Shown piece by piece: positions 22,522 to 34,706 of a stretch of 64,000 bases of DNA. This DNA comes from Cannabis sativa (Eukaryota > Streptophyta > Magnoliopsida > Rosales > Cannabaceae): contig NC_083602.1 of the NCBI RefSeq assembly GCF_029168945.1, positions 74,110,600 through 74,174,599 of the forward strand. Direction: 5' to 3'. The notes beneath the pieces are model-generated. The model made no database searches. It saw only the letters and a program-made list of their open reading frames with translations, and was not told the origin of the DNA. Made by a program: the position numbers and the translations under genes. Each line of letters starts with the position of its first letter. Position 1 is the first letter of the stretch.

Positions 22522-24585
22522 TGTAACGCCCTAATGCTAAGGCACGCTACAGTGCTTTTTCAATAATTATGCAATCTTTGCTAATCAAAGAAATTTCTCG
22601 AAAAACGTGTCAAATTAAAACTTTTGCATTAAATACTAAACTTTGTAATTTAATAAAATATTTACAAGTGCCGGGATCCCGATTTTTAAAACTTTACAAA
22701 TTTTACTTGTCAAGCATACAATCCAAATATACAGATTTACAGGTCGCACATCGACTTTCAAAATACAACTCCCAGATGTCCCGAGACCGAACACTCCAGG
22801 TCGCGCTGCTTGACATGTACAATCTCACCCGTGCTCAGGTTCACTCCTGTTCAGCCTTCGCCTTTCCTTTACCTACACATGGAAGCAGAACCGTGAGTCA
22901 CCGTACTCGCAAGAAATGCATATAACATATCATATAATTTCCGACCTGTAAATAGGCGCCCATACACCTATTTGCAGAGCTTAACAGATGAGTATAAACG
23001 TTCAATACCAAGGTACAACCACTATACCACATACACATCGTACCTCGTTGTACGAGTGTTGGTAGGGTTTATCCCGATCACTGAGTAACACTGAGTGATG
23101 TACCACACACCTTAGCATTTTCCTATGCTTGTGTTGGTATCACTGTATCGTACTCAAATCAACAACAATCACTGTACCAATACACTCTATAACTTAATCA
23201 TACAAGTGTTGGTAGTGTTTAACATAATTCAAGCATGCATATATAAACACATATACACACATTCAGATAATCACATCTTACATTATACACAGTTCTTACC
23301 TGTTTTCCGAATTCAAGTGTGCTGGCCGACCTGAACGGAATTCACGTGCTAGATGGATGCCCTAATCACAATAACAGTAATACAGATGAGTGACTCGCTA
23401 AATCACTTTCCGAGACTTAAAACTTGAAACTAAAAGTTTCCCTATCGATAAACCTCATGGCAATACCCTAAATATCTCAAAATTGGCCAAAACTAGGGTT
23501 CTGAAAAATCCCCCAACAGGTAGACCGGTTCCCAACCGGCATCCCGGTTCTGGGTCACCAACCGGTCGACCGGTTGGTACAGACCACCCAGAACCGGAAT
23601 TCCGGTTCTGCTGCAGGAAACCAAAAAATTATCCCCCTTGATTCAATTTAATCCCAATCTTTACCAAACTCTCCGTATCACCTAAACAATGCATACACAA
23701 TGATTTCCAGGCAGTAATTCACAGAATAAACCAATACAACTCAAGTTGCCATTAATGAACAAAGCTTGAGTTTCAAAGCTCAAGCTTGCTTAAAACCAAT
23801 CACAAGCATCAAAACCAGTAGCTAGGGACTTAGATAAACTCAATTTAACCCCAGAAATTGAACCCCAAACATTTCAAAACCTAACAGCCACTAAACCTAA
23901 ACATTCATAGTGAAACTAAACTAAAACTTCAAAAACTTAAAGGGGAGAAGAACTAGGGTTACCTTGCTTGATTCCTCTTGAATCCTTAGCTGAAAACACA
24001 AACTTTAAGCTCCCAAAACCCCTTGCCCCTTGCTGCCTTCGAAGAGAGAAAGAGAGAAGAGAGAGCTTCTCTTGATTTTTCTTTGTTTTTCCTTTATTTT
24101 CCAAATGAAAATGAATTAATTACTTAACTCCTTCTAACTTAGATGCTAGGTGTCAACTACATGGGCAGCCACCACACTCACCTTAACCAAAAGACTAAAA
24201 TGCCCCTAGACTTAAAACTAGGGTATTTCTAAAGCTAGGGGTAAAATGGTCAAAATCCATAACCCCGCTCAAACCCGATAATTAATTTTCTCTAAAATAT
24301 TCCCCACTATAAAATAGGGTTCTAAACTTACTCATGTGATTATCTAGCCATCCATCGCATATTCCGTTGTCGCCGAGCAAAAATTACAAAATTAACATAT
24401 TTCACATATAAGTTAAATAATACCCCTAGAGTTTAATAAAATCTCCGGAATTGAGAAATTATAACTCTAACATTTATTTCTAAATATTGGGGTCCACAAA
24501 TAAATTAATTCACAAATAATAATAAAATAATAAAAATTAGTGCTAATTGCCTTTTCTAATCCACATTACTAGAGCGGTCATTACA
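22522..24585 (-). repeat. G1 3' LTR (2064 bp)
   Basis: Near-identical to 29508-31573. It contains a cluster of CCGG-based palindromes at 23524-23610. Open frames inside (22569-22925, 23125-23334) recur in the other LTR and have no coding support. Confidence 0.95.
23524..23610. repeat. Palindrome cluster in G1 3' LTR
   Basis: A perfect 22-bp palindrome (half-site ACCAACCGGTC, 23557-23578) lies between 12-bp inverted arms (CCGGTTCTGGGT 23544-23555 and its complement 23586-23597). The second arm is part of another perfect 22-bp palindrome (half-site CAGAACCGGAA, 23589-23610). The whole can fold as a cruciform. Confidence 0.8.
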
Positions 24586-24600
24586 ATTATCCCCCCGTTA
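24586..24600 (-). promoter_or_regulatory. G1 polypurine tract
   Basis: On the minus strand a CGGGGGGATAAT-type purine run directly adjoins the 3' LTR. Confidence 0.75.
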
Positions 24601-26186
24601 ATAGGATTTCGTCCCCGAAATCTAACCTGAATAGCTCTGGATGTTGAGTCCTCATATCTGACTCTAATTCCCAGGTGGCTTCTTCCACCTTACTGTTCCT
24701 CCAGAGCAACTTAACTAGTGCAATAGTCTTGTTGCGAAGAACTTTTTCTTTTCTATCCAGAATCTGAACAGGTTGCTCTTCATAGGATAAGTCTGGTTGT
24801 AGTTCAAGGGCTTCATAACTCAAGACATGAGTCGGGTCTGACACGTATTTCCTTAACATAGAGATGTGAAATACGTCATGAACAGCTGATAATGCTGGTG
24901 GTAAGGCTAGCCGATACGCTACCTGCCCGACCTTCTCGAGTATCTGAAATGGCCCAATGAACCTAGGGCTTAACTTACCCTTCTTCCCGAAGCGCCGAAT
25001 ACCCTTCATGGGTGAAACTCGCAGGAAAACATGTTCCCCTGTCTGAAATGTGACATCTCTGCGCTTCGGATCAGCATAACTTTTCTCGCTCGCTTTGAGA
25101 AGCAAGCATCCGAGCCTTAATCTTATCAATAGCTTCATTGGTCTTTTGCACCAACTCTGGACCCAGGTACTTCCTTTCTCCTGTCTCGTCCCAATGAATA
25201 GGAGAACGACATTTTCTACCGTATAACATCTCATAGGGAGCCATCCCTATTGTACTTTGGTAGCTGTTGTTGTAGGAGAATTCAATTAAAGGCAAGTACT
25301 TACTCCATGAACCCTCAAAGTCCATAACACAGGCTCGCAGTAGGTCTTCCAAAATCTGGATGGTTCTTTCTGACTGACCATCAGTCTGAGGGTGAAAGGT
25401 TGTACTAAACTTTAACTTGGTACCCATAGCCTTCTGAAGACTCACCCAAAACTTTGATGTAAACTTTGGATCCCTATCTGACACAATAGATTTAGGGGCT
25501 CCATGGAGACGAACTATCTCCTTCACATACAATTCAGCATACTGATCCACTGAATAGGTAACTTTTACTGGTAGAAAGTGAGCCGACTTTGTAAATCTAT
25601 CCACAATGACCCATACAGAATCATACATCCCTGTAGTTCTAGGTAACCCAGTTACAAAGTCCATTGCGATGTCCTCCCACTTCCATTCTGGAAGGATTAA
25701 AGGTTGCAATAACCCCGCCTGCCTCTGATGTTCAGCCTTAATCTGCTGGCAGGTTAAACACTTGGACACATAGTCCACTACATCTCTTTTCATCCCATAC
25801 CACCAGAAGTAGGGTTTCAAATCCTGATACATCTTGGTGGTTCCTGGATGCAACGAATAAGGCGTGGTGTGAGCTTCATCAAGTATTTCTTTCTTAAGCT
25901 CATCAACACTAGGAACACAAACTCGAGCTTTATATAACAACATTCCACTGCTCGGGATTGAAAAACCTCTAGGCCGACCAGCCGCTACTTCATCTCGAAC
26001 TTTAACTAGCTCGGGATCTTCCAGTTGTGCCTTTCTGATTCTCTTCAACAGATCAGATTGGAGTGTTAAATTATGTAATTTCCCGACCACGAACTCAATT
26101 CCTGCACTAACCATTTCTGAGGCTAGTTGAGGAGCTATCATAACCGTAGTACACACTTGACCGGGACCTTTTCTCGCTCGTAGCAT
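24587..26186 (-). pseudogene. G1 integrase with chromodomain tail, one frameshift
   Basis: From 26186 the frame covers the HHCC zinc domain (HPGTTKMYQDLKPYFWW ... CLTCQQIKAEHQ), the DDE core (MDFVTGLP, SDRDPKFTSKFW, GQSERTIQ) and APYEMLYGRKCRSPIHW. Near 25080 a one-base change moves the frame; the rest (25234-24587 frame) carries the GPF/Y region (SPRFIGPFQILEKVGQVAYR) and the C-terminal chromodomain-type segment (WRNSKVEEATWELESDM). The enzyme would integrate element cDNA; the tail in Tekay elements is thought to guide it to heterochromatin. Start is internal to the polyprotein, so no own ATG is expected. Confidence 0.9.
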
Positions 26187-27620
26187 CAGCCCACAACATT
26201 GGCTTTCCCGGGGTGATAAAGTATTTCACAGTCGTAGTCTTTAACTAACTCCAACCACCTTCTCTGCCTCATATTCAAATCTTTTTGGGTGAAAAAGTAT
26301 TTAAGACTTTTATGATCGGTATAAATCTCACACTTTTCACCATAAAGATAATGTCGCCAAATCTTTAAAGCAAAAACCACAAATAGCCGAGCTCTAAATC
26401 ATGAGTTGGGTAACGCCGCTCATAATCCTTCGCCTGACGAGAGGCATAAGCTATGACTCGTCACCTTGCATCGTAACACATCCTGCACCCCGTCTGGATG
26501 CATCACAATAAACAACAAATTTCTCTTGATCCGATGGCAAAGCTAACACCGGAGCTGTTATCAATCGCTGCTTCAACTCCTGAAAGCTTGATTCACACTT
26601 ATCTGACCACACAAATCTCTGATTTTTCTTGGTCAATTCGGTTAGGGGCATAGAAAGTTTAGAAAATCCTTCGACGAAACGTCGATAATACCCTGCTAAC
26701 CCGAGAAAACTTCTAATTTCTGTTACAGACTTGGGTCTCGGCCAATTCTTCACTGATTCTATCTTGTTTGGATCAACCATAATTCCATTTTTCCCAACTA
26801 TGTGACCCAGAAAGGACACCTCGGACAACCAGAATTCGCACTTTTTGAACTTGGCATACAGCTTGTGATCCCTAAGTCGCTGTAATACCATTCGAAGATG
26901 ATGCTCGTGCTCCTCTTCTGACTGAGAGTACACAAGAATGTCATCGATAAACACTATAACGCAGCTTATCGAGGAAATCCTTGAATACCCTATTCATGAG
27001 ATCCATAAAGGCCGCAGGAGCATTAGTCAATCCGAATGACATTACCAAACTCATAGTGCTCCGTATCCGGTTCTAAAGGCAGTCTTCGGTATGTCCTCCT
27101 CCCGAATTCTGAGTTGATGCTAACCAGACCGTAAATCAATCTTCGAAAACACCGCCTTTCCCCGAAGCCGATCGAACGTATCATCGATCCTAGGCAACGG
27201 TACTTGTTCTTAATCGTCGCTTGTTTAGTTCCCGATAATCAATACACATTCGAGGGAACCATCTTTCTTTTTCACAAAAAGAACCGGAGCTCCCCAGGCG
27301 ATACACCGGGTCGAATAAACCCAATATCAAGCATCCCCCGAAGTTGTAACTTAAGCTCCTTGAGTTCTCGGAGCCATCCTATATGGAGCTTTAGAAACAG
27401 GTTCGACTCCGTGTGCCAAATCAATTACAAAGTCAATCTCTCGCCGTGGCGGCAATCCCGCAATTCCTCGGGGAACACATCAAGAAAATCTTTTCACCAC
27501 CCGACTACCTCAGCCCAAATGTTTCAGTGTCCGCTGGAGTCAAAAACTACCGCTAGAAATCCTACACAACCATTGCATAGTAAATCCCTAGCTCTCAACA
27601 CGAAATAACCGGATCCGAGA
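26186..27620 (-). pseudogene. G1 reverse transcriptase and RNase H, frameshifted
   Basis: The 3' part of RT is open at 26954-26451: FIDDILVYS (the YxDD box), then [15 protein letters not shown] and [17 protein letters not shown]. RNase H follows at 26380-26186 ([20 protein letters not shown]). Upstream, 27600-26955 is scrambled by small indels, but [20 protein letters not shown] can still be read near 27040-26985. At least three frame changes lie between protease and YxDD. Confidence 0.85.
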
Positions 27621-27654
27621 CCCCCGAACCGATCCAACATAAACAAATGGATCT

Positions 27655-28134
27655 TCACCTTCCGCTGAAAATCACCATTTTACGCCTACAATCTATACCG
27701 GCCGAATACTTGGATAGAAAATCCATTCCCAGTATAATGTCAAACTCAGTTAATTTCAATTCTATAAGGTCAGCGCTCAATTCCCTATCTTCGATCCTAA
27801 TCGGCATAGACCTAATGCACCTATTAGAGATAACCAATTCCCCGCTAGGCATTAGGGTTCCAAACCCTCTTTCTAAAATATCACAAGGCCTACCCAGAAG
27901 ATCAATCACTCTTGTAGCTACATATGAACGTGTAGCTCCTGAGTCAAATAATACCGTAAATAACAAGTTGTTGACGGGAAGCTGACTTGTCACAACAGAA
28001 GGACTGGCTGCAGCATCAGCTTGGGTAATGGCAAACACACGAGCAGGAACCGGTTTCACCTCAGCTTTCGGCTCCTCTTTCTTTGCCTGGGGCAATCTTT
28101 CTTGAAATGCCCCACCATGCCACACAGGAAGCAT
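27655..28134 (-). pseudogene. G1 aspartic protease region
   Basis: An open frame of about 159 codons includes LFDSGATRSYV (active-site DSG) and SKYSAGIDCRRKMVIF, typical of the Gypsy retropepsin. It overlaps the end of the Gag zinc-knuckle frame (28361-28056), implying a shifted frame here. Confidence 0.85.
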
Positions 28135-29214
28135 GTCTTCCGGTTACACTCTCCCGGATGATGTTTCTTGCACCTTGGACACTCAGGATAAGAGTAACCC
28201 TGACGTCCTCCTCTGCCTTGGTTCCCACGGAACCGCTTGCTTTGCCCCGAGCCACCAGAAGCTGGAACAACTTTTCTATTCTGCTCAATGGTGGAGTCAC
28301 CACCATCCCTACCATAAACAGGAGTAGGAACAGTGGGGGTTCCACCAACACTCGGAGTCACCGGGGCTCCTGAAGAAATTTCACTGTTCCCTCGGCTCTC
28401 AAAGCCTTCTCAACCATATCTGCATACGTAGTTGCTTCGGTAGTGGTAATAACCAAATCATGCCGGATCTTTGCACTCAAACCCGCTAAGTATTTTTCTT
28501 TCTTACTGAAGTCCGTGGGCACAATTCCCGCCGCCAACTTAGCCAACCGATCAAATTTCGTTGTGTACTCGGGATCGACATTCCCTCGGCCCGAACTAGA
28601 TCGTTGAACTCTTTCCGCTTTGCACCTGCAGTCGCTTCATTGTAATACTTGGAGTTAAATAACTCCCTAAATTCTTCCCAGGTCATCAGCGTGACGTCCC
28701 GAGTGAGGGTTATCAATTCCCACCACACGAGGGCATCTTCCTGAAACTGGAAAGTGGCGCAGGTCACCCGATCATTTCCAACCACTCCCATAAAGTTGAG
28801 AATACGCTCAATCATCGAAAGCCATTGCTCGGCCTTCATCACATCAGGGCCTCCCAGAAACACTGGAGGTGCTCGCTTTCGAAATCTTTTCATACAATCG
28901 GTTCCATACGGTTGCCAACAACAAGTTGTTCGCCGGCACCGCCGGAACCGCAACGGCCCGAACTTCTTGAGGAGGCACGGCAGAGGACCCCGCCGCCTCA
29001 ATCTTTGGATCTCTTCATCTTGCTGACGAATTCTCTCTTGCATTTCAGCAAATCTTTGCTCCCAATCAGGAGGAGCTTGAGGTGGATTTACAGGGCGACC
29101 ACCCTGAGCTCTGCCACGGCCACGGCCGCGACCACGAGGATTTTGAGGATTCCCCTGACCGCCTCCGGTCTCAACCATGCCACCCTGACTTCTTGTATTT
29201 CGCGGGGCGTCCAT
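28056..29214 (-). pseudogene. G1 Gag with zinc knuckle, frameshifted
   Basis: ATG 29214 (MDAPRNTRSQGG) follows the PBS by about 280 bp. An Arg/Gly-rich N-terminus leads to a retrotransposon Gag domain (APPVFLGGPDVMKAEQWL ... VTCATFQFQEDALVWWE). Frames change near 28600 (continuing in 28546-28358) and again before the C-terminal zinc region CPRCKKHHPGEC / CFLCGMVGHFKKDCP (28361-28056). Gag forms the virus-like particle; this copy cannot make a full-length product. Confidence 0.88.
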
Positions 29215-29490
29215 TTAATAGGACTTAGCCTGCGAATCCATAAGCCAGGCAGGTTAGACAGCGATCAAAATTAACACCGCTCTTAATAACTTAAGGCAAC
29301 ACACTTCCTTTTCTTTTTTTTTTTTTTAAAAAAAAATATATTTAATTTAAATCTAATATGCTTCCTAACATGCTTTCTCATTCACATTTATTTAAAATAC
29401 TAAACAAGTACGGGCTTACTGAACCGTGAACCGAGCTTTCTTTGATGAAGATTGTACATGTCATAGCAAGCTTCGGTAGACAAACCTGGC

Positions 29491-29503
29491 GGCTCTGATA
29501 CCA
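29491..29503 (-). promoter_or_regulatory. G1 primer-binding site (initiator Met tRNA)
   Basis: Minus strand TGGTATCAGAGCC, four bases from the 5' LTR, is a perfect initiator-Met type PBS. Confidence 0.92.
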
Positions 29504-29507
29504 AAAT

Positions 29508-31573
29508 TGTAACGCCCTAATGCTAAGGCACGCTACAGTGCTTTTTCAATAATTATGCAATCTTTGCTAATCAAAGAAATTTCTCGAAAAACGTGTCAAA
29601 TTAAAACTTTTGCATTAAATACTAAACTTTGTAATTTAATAAAATATTTACAAGTGCCGGGATCCCGATTTTTAAAACTTTACAAATTTTACTTGTCAAG
29701 CATACAATCCAAATATACAGATTTACAGGTCGCACAGCGACTTTCAAAATACAACTCCCAAATGTCCCGAGACCGAACACTCCAGGTCGCGCTGCTTGAC
29801 ATGTACAATCTCACCCGAGCTCAGGTTCACTCCTGTTCAGCCTTCGTCTTTCCTTTACCTACACATGGAAGCAGAAACTGTGAGTCAACAGACTCAGTAA
29901 GAAATGCATATAACATATCATATAATTTCCGACCTGTAAATAGGCGCCCATACACCTATTTACAGAGCTTAACAGATGAGTATGAACGTTCAATACCAAG
30001 GTACAACCACTATACCACATACACATCGTACCTCGCTGTACGAGTGTTGGTAGGGTTTATCCCGATCACTGAGTAACACTGAGTGATGTACCACACACCT
30101 TAGCATTTTCCTATGCTTGTGTTGGTATCACTGTATCGTACTCAAATCAACAACAATCACTGTACCAATACACTCTATAACTTAATCATACAAGTGTTGG
30201 TAGTGTTTAACATAATTCAAGCATGCATATATAAACACATATACACACATTCAGATAATCACATCTTACATTATACACAGTTCTTACCTGTTTTCCGAAT
30301 TCAAGTGTGCTGGCCGACCTGAACGGAATTCACGTGCTAGATGGATGCCCTAATCACAATAACAGTAATACAGATGAGTGACTCGCTAAATCACTTTCCG
30401 GGACTTAAAACTTGAAACTAAAAGTTTCCCTATCGATAAACCTCATGGCAATACCCTAAATATCTCAAAATTGGCCAAAACTAAGGTTCTGAAAAATCCC
30501 CCAACAGGTAGACCGGTTCCCAACCGGCATCCCGGTTCTGGGTCACCAACCGGTCGACCGGTTGGTACAGACCACCCAGAACCGGAATTCCGGTTCTGCT
30601 GCAGGAAACCAAAAAATTATCCCCCTTGATTCAATTTAATCCCAATCTTTACCAAACTCTCCAGTATACCTAAACAATGCATACACAATGATTTCCAGGC
30701 AGTAATTCACAGAATAAACCAATACAACTCAAGTTGCCATTAATGAACAAAGCTTGAGTTTCAAAGCTCAAGCTTGCTTAAAACCAATCACAAGCATCAA
30801 AACCAGTAGCTAGGGACTTAGATAAACTCAATTTAACCCCAGAAATTGAACCCCAAACATTTCAAAACCTAACAGCCACTAAACCTAAACATTCATAGTG
30901 AAACTAAACTAAAACTTCAAAAACTTAAAGGGGAGAAGAACTAGGGTTACCTTGCTTGATTCCTCTTGAATCCTTAGCTGAAAACACAAACTTTAAGCTC
31001 CCAAAACCCCTTGCCCCTTGCTGCCTTCGAAGAGAGAAAGAGAGAAGAGAGAGCTTCTCTTGATTTTTCTTTGTTTTTCCTTTATTTTCCAAATGAAAAT
31101 GAGTTAATTACTTAACTCCTTCTAACTTAGATGCTAGGTGTCAACTACATGGGCAGCCACCACACTCACCTTAACCAAAAGACTAAAATGCCCCTAGACT
31201 TAAAACTAGGATATTTCTAAAGCTAGGGGTAAAATGGTCAAAATCCATAACCCCGCTCAAACCCGATAATTAATTTTCTCTAAAATATTCCCCACTATAA
31301 AATAGGGTTCTAAACTTACTCATGTGATTATCTAGCCATCCATCGCATATTCCGTTGTCGCCGAGCAAAAATTACAAAATTAACATATTTCACATATAAG
31401 TTAAATAATACCCCTAGAGTTTAATAAAATCTCCGGAATTGAGAAATTATAACTCTAACATTTATTTCTAAATATTGGGGTCCACAAATAAATTAATTCA
31501 CAAATAATAATAAAATAATAAAAATTAGTGCTAATTGCCTTTTCTAATCCACATTGCTAGAGCGGTCATTACA
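29508..31573 (-). repeat. G1 5' LTR (2066 bp)
   Basis: Matches 22522-24585 almost throughout, including the palindrome cluster (30545-30566 and 30577-30598). It ends TTACA and is followed by the duplication TAAAC. Confidence 0.95.
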
Positions 31574-32430
31574 TAAACATATAGGCTCACACAGGCATAC
31601 ACATTTGGATGGATCCTATCATGTTGCTAGGTCATACACAGATGAAAGAAGTTTGTAAAAATTACTTGTTACAAATTATTTACTTGATCTATCATCAATT
31701 GAACCTTTGGTTAAAATTAGATTATCTGATCTATCATCAAGTTAACCAAGGCAATTTAGATCAAGCAATAATAGGTTTTAGAAAACTTACAAACAATCTA
31801 AAACACATACTCCTGCAACAAGGTTAGATTTGGATAGTTGGATGTAGGATTTATTTAATTTTAATCATTTATTTCGAAAAATAAAAATAAAATTAAACCT
31901 ACCATTTTGAAAAATTAGGTTTTGGGTAACCTAAATGTCATTTCAAAATAAATTGCTAACTTTCCTTTTAAATTTTATGTTATTTAATAAATTAAATAAT
32001 AAAATAGAAAATGGTAAATACATACCCTTTTCTTGTTTTACAATTTAATTTAATTAAAAAATAACAAAATTTAAAAGTTAACAAAAATACCTTATTTCCT
32101 CTTTTAAAATTATCATGATTATTATAATCTTATTTTAACTAAGGTCAAGTTACCAAAAAAAATTAATATCTGACCTTAAAAAAAATAAAATAATCAAATT
32201 TTAAAGGAAATAAGAAAAAGGTAAGCAAAACTTGATTTTTTCCTATTTTCAAAATCAAATTATACTAATATCTAAAATTAATTTTAAAAAATAAAATTAA
32301 TTTATTTCTGATAATTAGATTTAAAATTTGAAAAACAAAAATCAACATACAAAACTACACAAAAAATCGGAATTTAATTCCATGAAATAGAATGAAAAAT
32401 CGGAAAAATTGGAAAATTGGATGAACTGTA
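31574..32430 (-). other. AT-rich leader of E3, LTR-proximal part
   Basis: Resumes the E3 leader after G1, homologous to 11429-12304 of E2. Non-coding. Confidence 0.7.
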
Positions 32431-32516
32431 CGGATGGCATGCTGTGCATAGCCATCCGCGCGCGGATCCAAGGTTCATGACCGAGAGATCACGGCGCAGG
32501 GAGGCTGCAAGCAGCC
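32431..32516 (-). other. GC-rich stem-loops in E3 leader
   Basis: CGGATGGC...GCCATCCG inverted repeat at 32431-32458 and GGCTGC-AA-GCAGCC at 32503-32516. Same positions as in E2 with changed bases and kept pairing. Confidence 0.6.
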
Positions 32517-32803
32517 ATTCCGCGCGCGTGATGAGTTGCTCGTCACCCCGATTTTTCGAATTTTCAAAAAATCATAACTAATTCAAATTAAATCGAAATC
32601 GAGTTCTGTAAAAAAGTAAATTGCTTAGAATTTTCCAAACTATCCAACAAAAAATAACTACAGAATAAAAACAGTAACCATTTTTCCCAGAATTCACAAA
32701 CAACATTCAAACATCAATATGACACTCAAAGCAACATGATACCATCCAAAAAACAAGAAAATCGTTTTAAGTCCAAATTTCTTGCAAGCAAATCAATTAC
32801 CAT

Positions 32804-32816
32804 GGCTCTGGTGCCA
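32804..32816 (-). promoter_or_regulatory. E3 primer-binding site
   Basis: Minus strand TGGCACCAGAGCC, two bases inside the LTR end; two mismatches to the initiator-Met tRNA site. Confidence 0.75.
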
Positions 32817-32818
32817 GT

Positions 32819-34706
32819 TGTTGGAAGTTATTTTACCAGGAACTTAGATCTACTCACAAGTATGTTGATTTAACAACCTAAATATGAACTTCTAAAACGA
32901 TATGAAATTAAACACATAAGAGTATTAGAAATCTTACAGTGATTGCAGCGGAATATATATGTCTCCTCCCACTCAGATCTCTAACCCTTGATTCCTTTCT
33001 GTAGCAGAGTATAATCAAGATCTGAGCCCGAAAGTCCTTCTTTGTTGTCTCTGAAATCTACACAGCCTTCCTCACTATGATTGAGGTATTACTTGATGTG
33101 TGTGGGCACTACTCTAGCACTCATACATTTCGAAACAATGAAGGAATAGAGAGAGAGAGGGTGGCGGCTCAGAGAGAATTTTCTGAGAGAAAATTCTTTC
33201 AGAATAATGCTGTGAAAAGCTTTTCAGTTGTACAGGTGTGTTTAACTCTGAAGCCTTTGCCTTCTATTTATAGAAGACCACCAAGGGCTATGATTGACAT
33301 TTTGAATTGAAAAAATCAAAGGGAAAAAGAAGCTAAGTGGGCAGGCCTAGGCAATGTGGAAACAAGGCTTGCCACTTTTCCAACTTTCCTTTTCCTACAC
33401 TTGATAGTTTCCTTTTTGTGAAAAATTGCCAATTCCATTGTTCAACCATATTAATGATAAATCTAATTATTTAATAATTAAAAAATAATTATCAAATAAT
33501 ATATTATCATTTACTTTATTAATAATGAAACTAATTAAAGTTTCCTAATTAATAAATATGCCCTTCAAAATCTCTATTTACTGTTTTGCCCTTAATAAGT
33601 GCTAAATTCTCAAACTGACAAGTCCATCTTGAGAATTTTTAATTGATTAATTAAAATCAATTAAATGAGTCTTACAAGTAATATCATCTCAACTAGTGAG
33701 GGGACCATGGGTCTATATATCCGAGCTTCCAATAAGCAGATCTAGAATTTACCACTTAAATTCACTGACTTATTAATTCTTCGTTGAATCCACACATAGA
33801 ACTCAGAATTGCACTCTCAGTATATAGAATGCTCTATATGTTCCACCATATAGACACATTATTAGTTATCCATTGTTATAATCCTAATGTGATCAATGAT
33901 CCTCTATATGGATGATCTACACTGTAAAGGGACTTAAATTACCGTAACACCCTACAATGTATTTTATCCTTAAAACACTTAACCCTATATAAATGATATT
34001 TCAACTAAGTGAAATGAGTACTCAATCATTTATCTCGTTTGGTTAAGCTCGAAGGAAATCACCCTTTGCTTACTATTCGCCAGATAGAAGCTATAGATTC
34101 CATATTTATGTTAGCGCTCCCACTCAATCGCACTACCGTGTTCCCAAAATGTATGTATTTCCCAGACTAAAGATTTAGGCTTAACTAACAAATCAAAGAA
34201 CACGAATAATACTCTTGAAATTAAGCCTAACCATATCAGGATTTAGATCATGTGATCTAGGATCAACTTCTGATATTGAATTGAATAGATGTTTACGGTA
34301 AGTTTCAAAATCTAATTCAAAGTTCAATATCGGTCCATTCCAATGCATACTCTATGCATCCAACCTGAGCTTTACTTTAACCTATGTTCTGGAAAGAACA
34401 TAACATTTCTCCAAATGTAAGTAAACTCTGTTATAGATTGTCATATCAGTGAAACCCAGTGTTCTGATAAATCTAGGAATACTTTATTCACAGTCATGTT
34501 TATTTTCCACTGTGTTGACAACACAATAAACATGTTCAAGTATGTGAAAGGGGTTTGGATGAATTTATAAATCAAATAGACAAGCAATTGATTAAGTGAA
34601 CCAAAACATACACAAGTGAATGAAAAATTACTTCTGTTACTTTATTGATATAGAATAATCTGGATTACATTGAAACAGAGTTTTATTTAGGGCATAAAAC
34701 CCAACA
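32819..34706 (-). repeat. E3 5' LTR (1888 bp)
   Basis: Pairs with 15636-17523. Minus-strand TATAAATAG at 33264-33272 is the likely core promoter. Followed by CTATT (34707-34711), the right copy of the target duplication. Confidence 0.94.

Larger units (their letters stand above)
22522..31573 (-). mobile_element. G1: Ty3/Gypsy chromovirus, Tekay/Del type
   Basis: Complete element of about 9.05 kb. LTRs 22522-24585 and 29508-31573 start TGTAAC and end TTACA, with duplication TAAAC outside. On the minus strand come PBS, gag, protease, RT, RNase H, integrase with a C-terminal chromodomain-type tail, and polypurine tract. This gene order and the tail sequence (RFGKKGKLSPRFIGPF ... WELESDMR) fit Tekay. 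Several frameshifts break the coding region. It is the youngest layer of this nest, since it interrupts E3. Confidence 0.95.
15636..34706 (-). mobile_element. E3: complete Ty1/Copia element, split by G1
   Basis: Two 1888-bp LTRs (15636-17523 and 32819-34706), visibly near-identical, flank an internal region on the minus strand, and a 5-bp duplication CTATT lies outside. The leader is interrupted by G1 (22522-31573). The insertion target is L1a ORF2. The coding region has stops at 21043-21045, 19010 and 18389 and one frame-shifting deletion near 18075. Confidence 0.95.

Noticed and set aside
22569..22925. 118-residue open frame, repeated at 29555-30076
   Set aside because: Both copies are inside the G1 LTRs on the strand opposite to the element; duplicated only because the LTRs are.
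33077..33310. 77-residue frame in the E3 5' LTR
   Set aside because: Non-coding LTR; the equivalent position in the other LTR is frame-shifted by a 2-bp difference.
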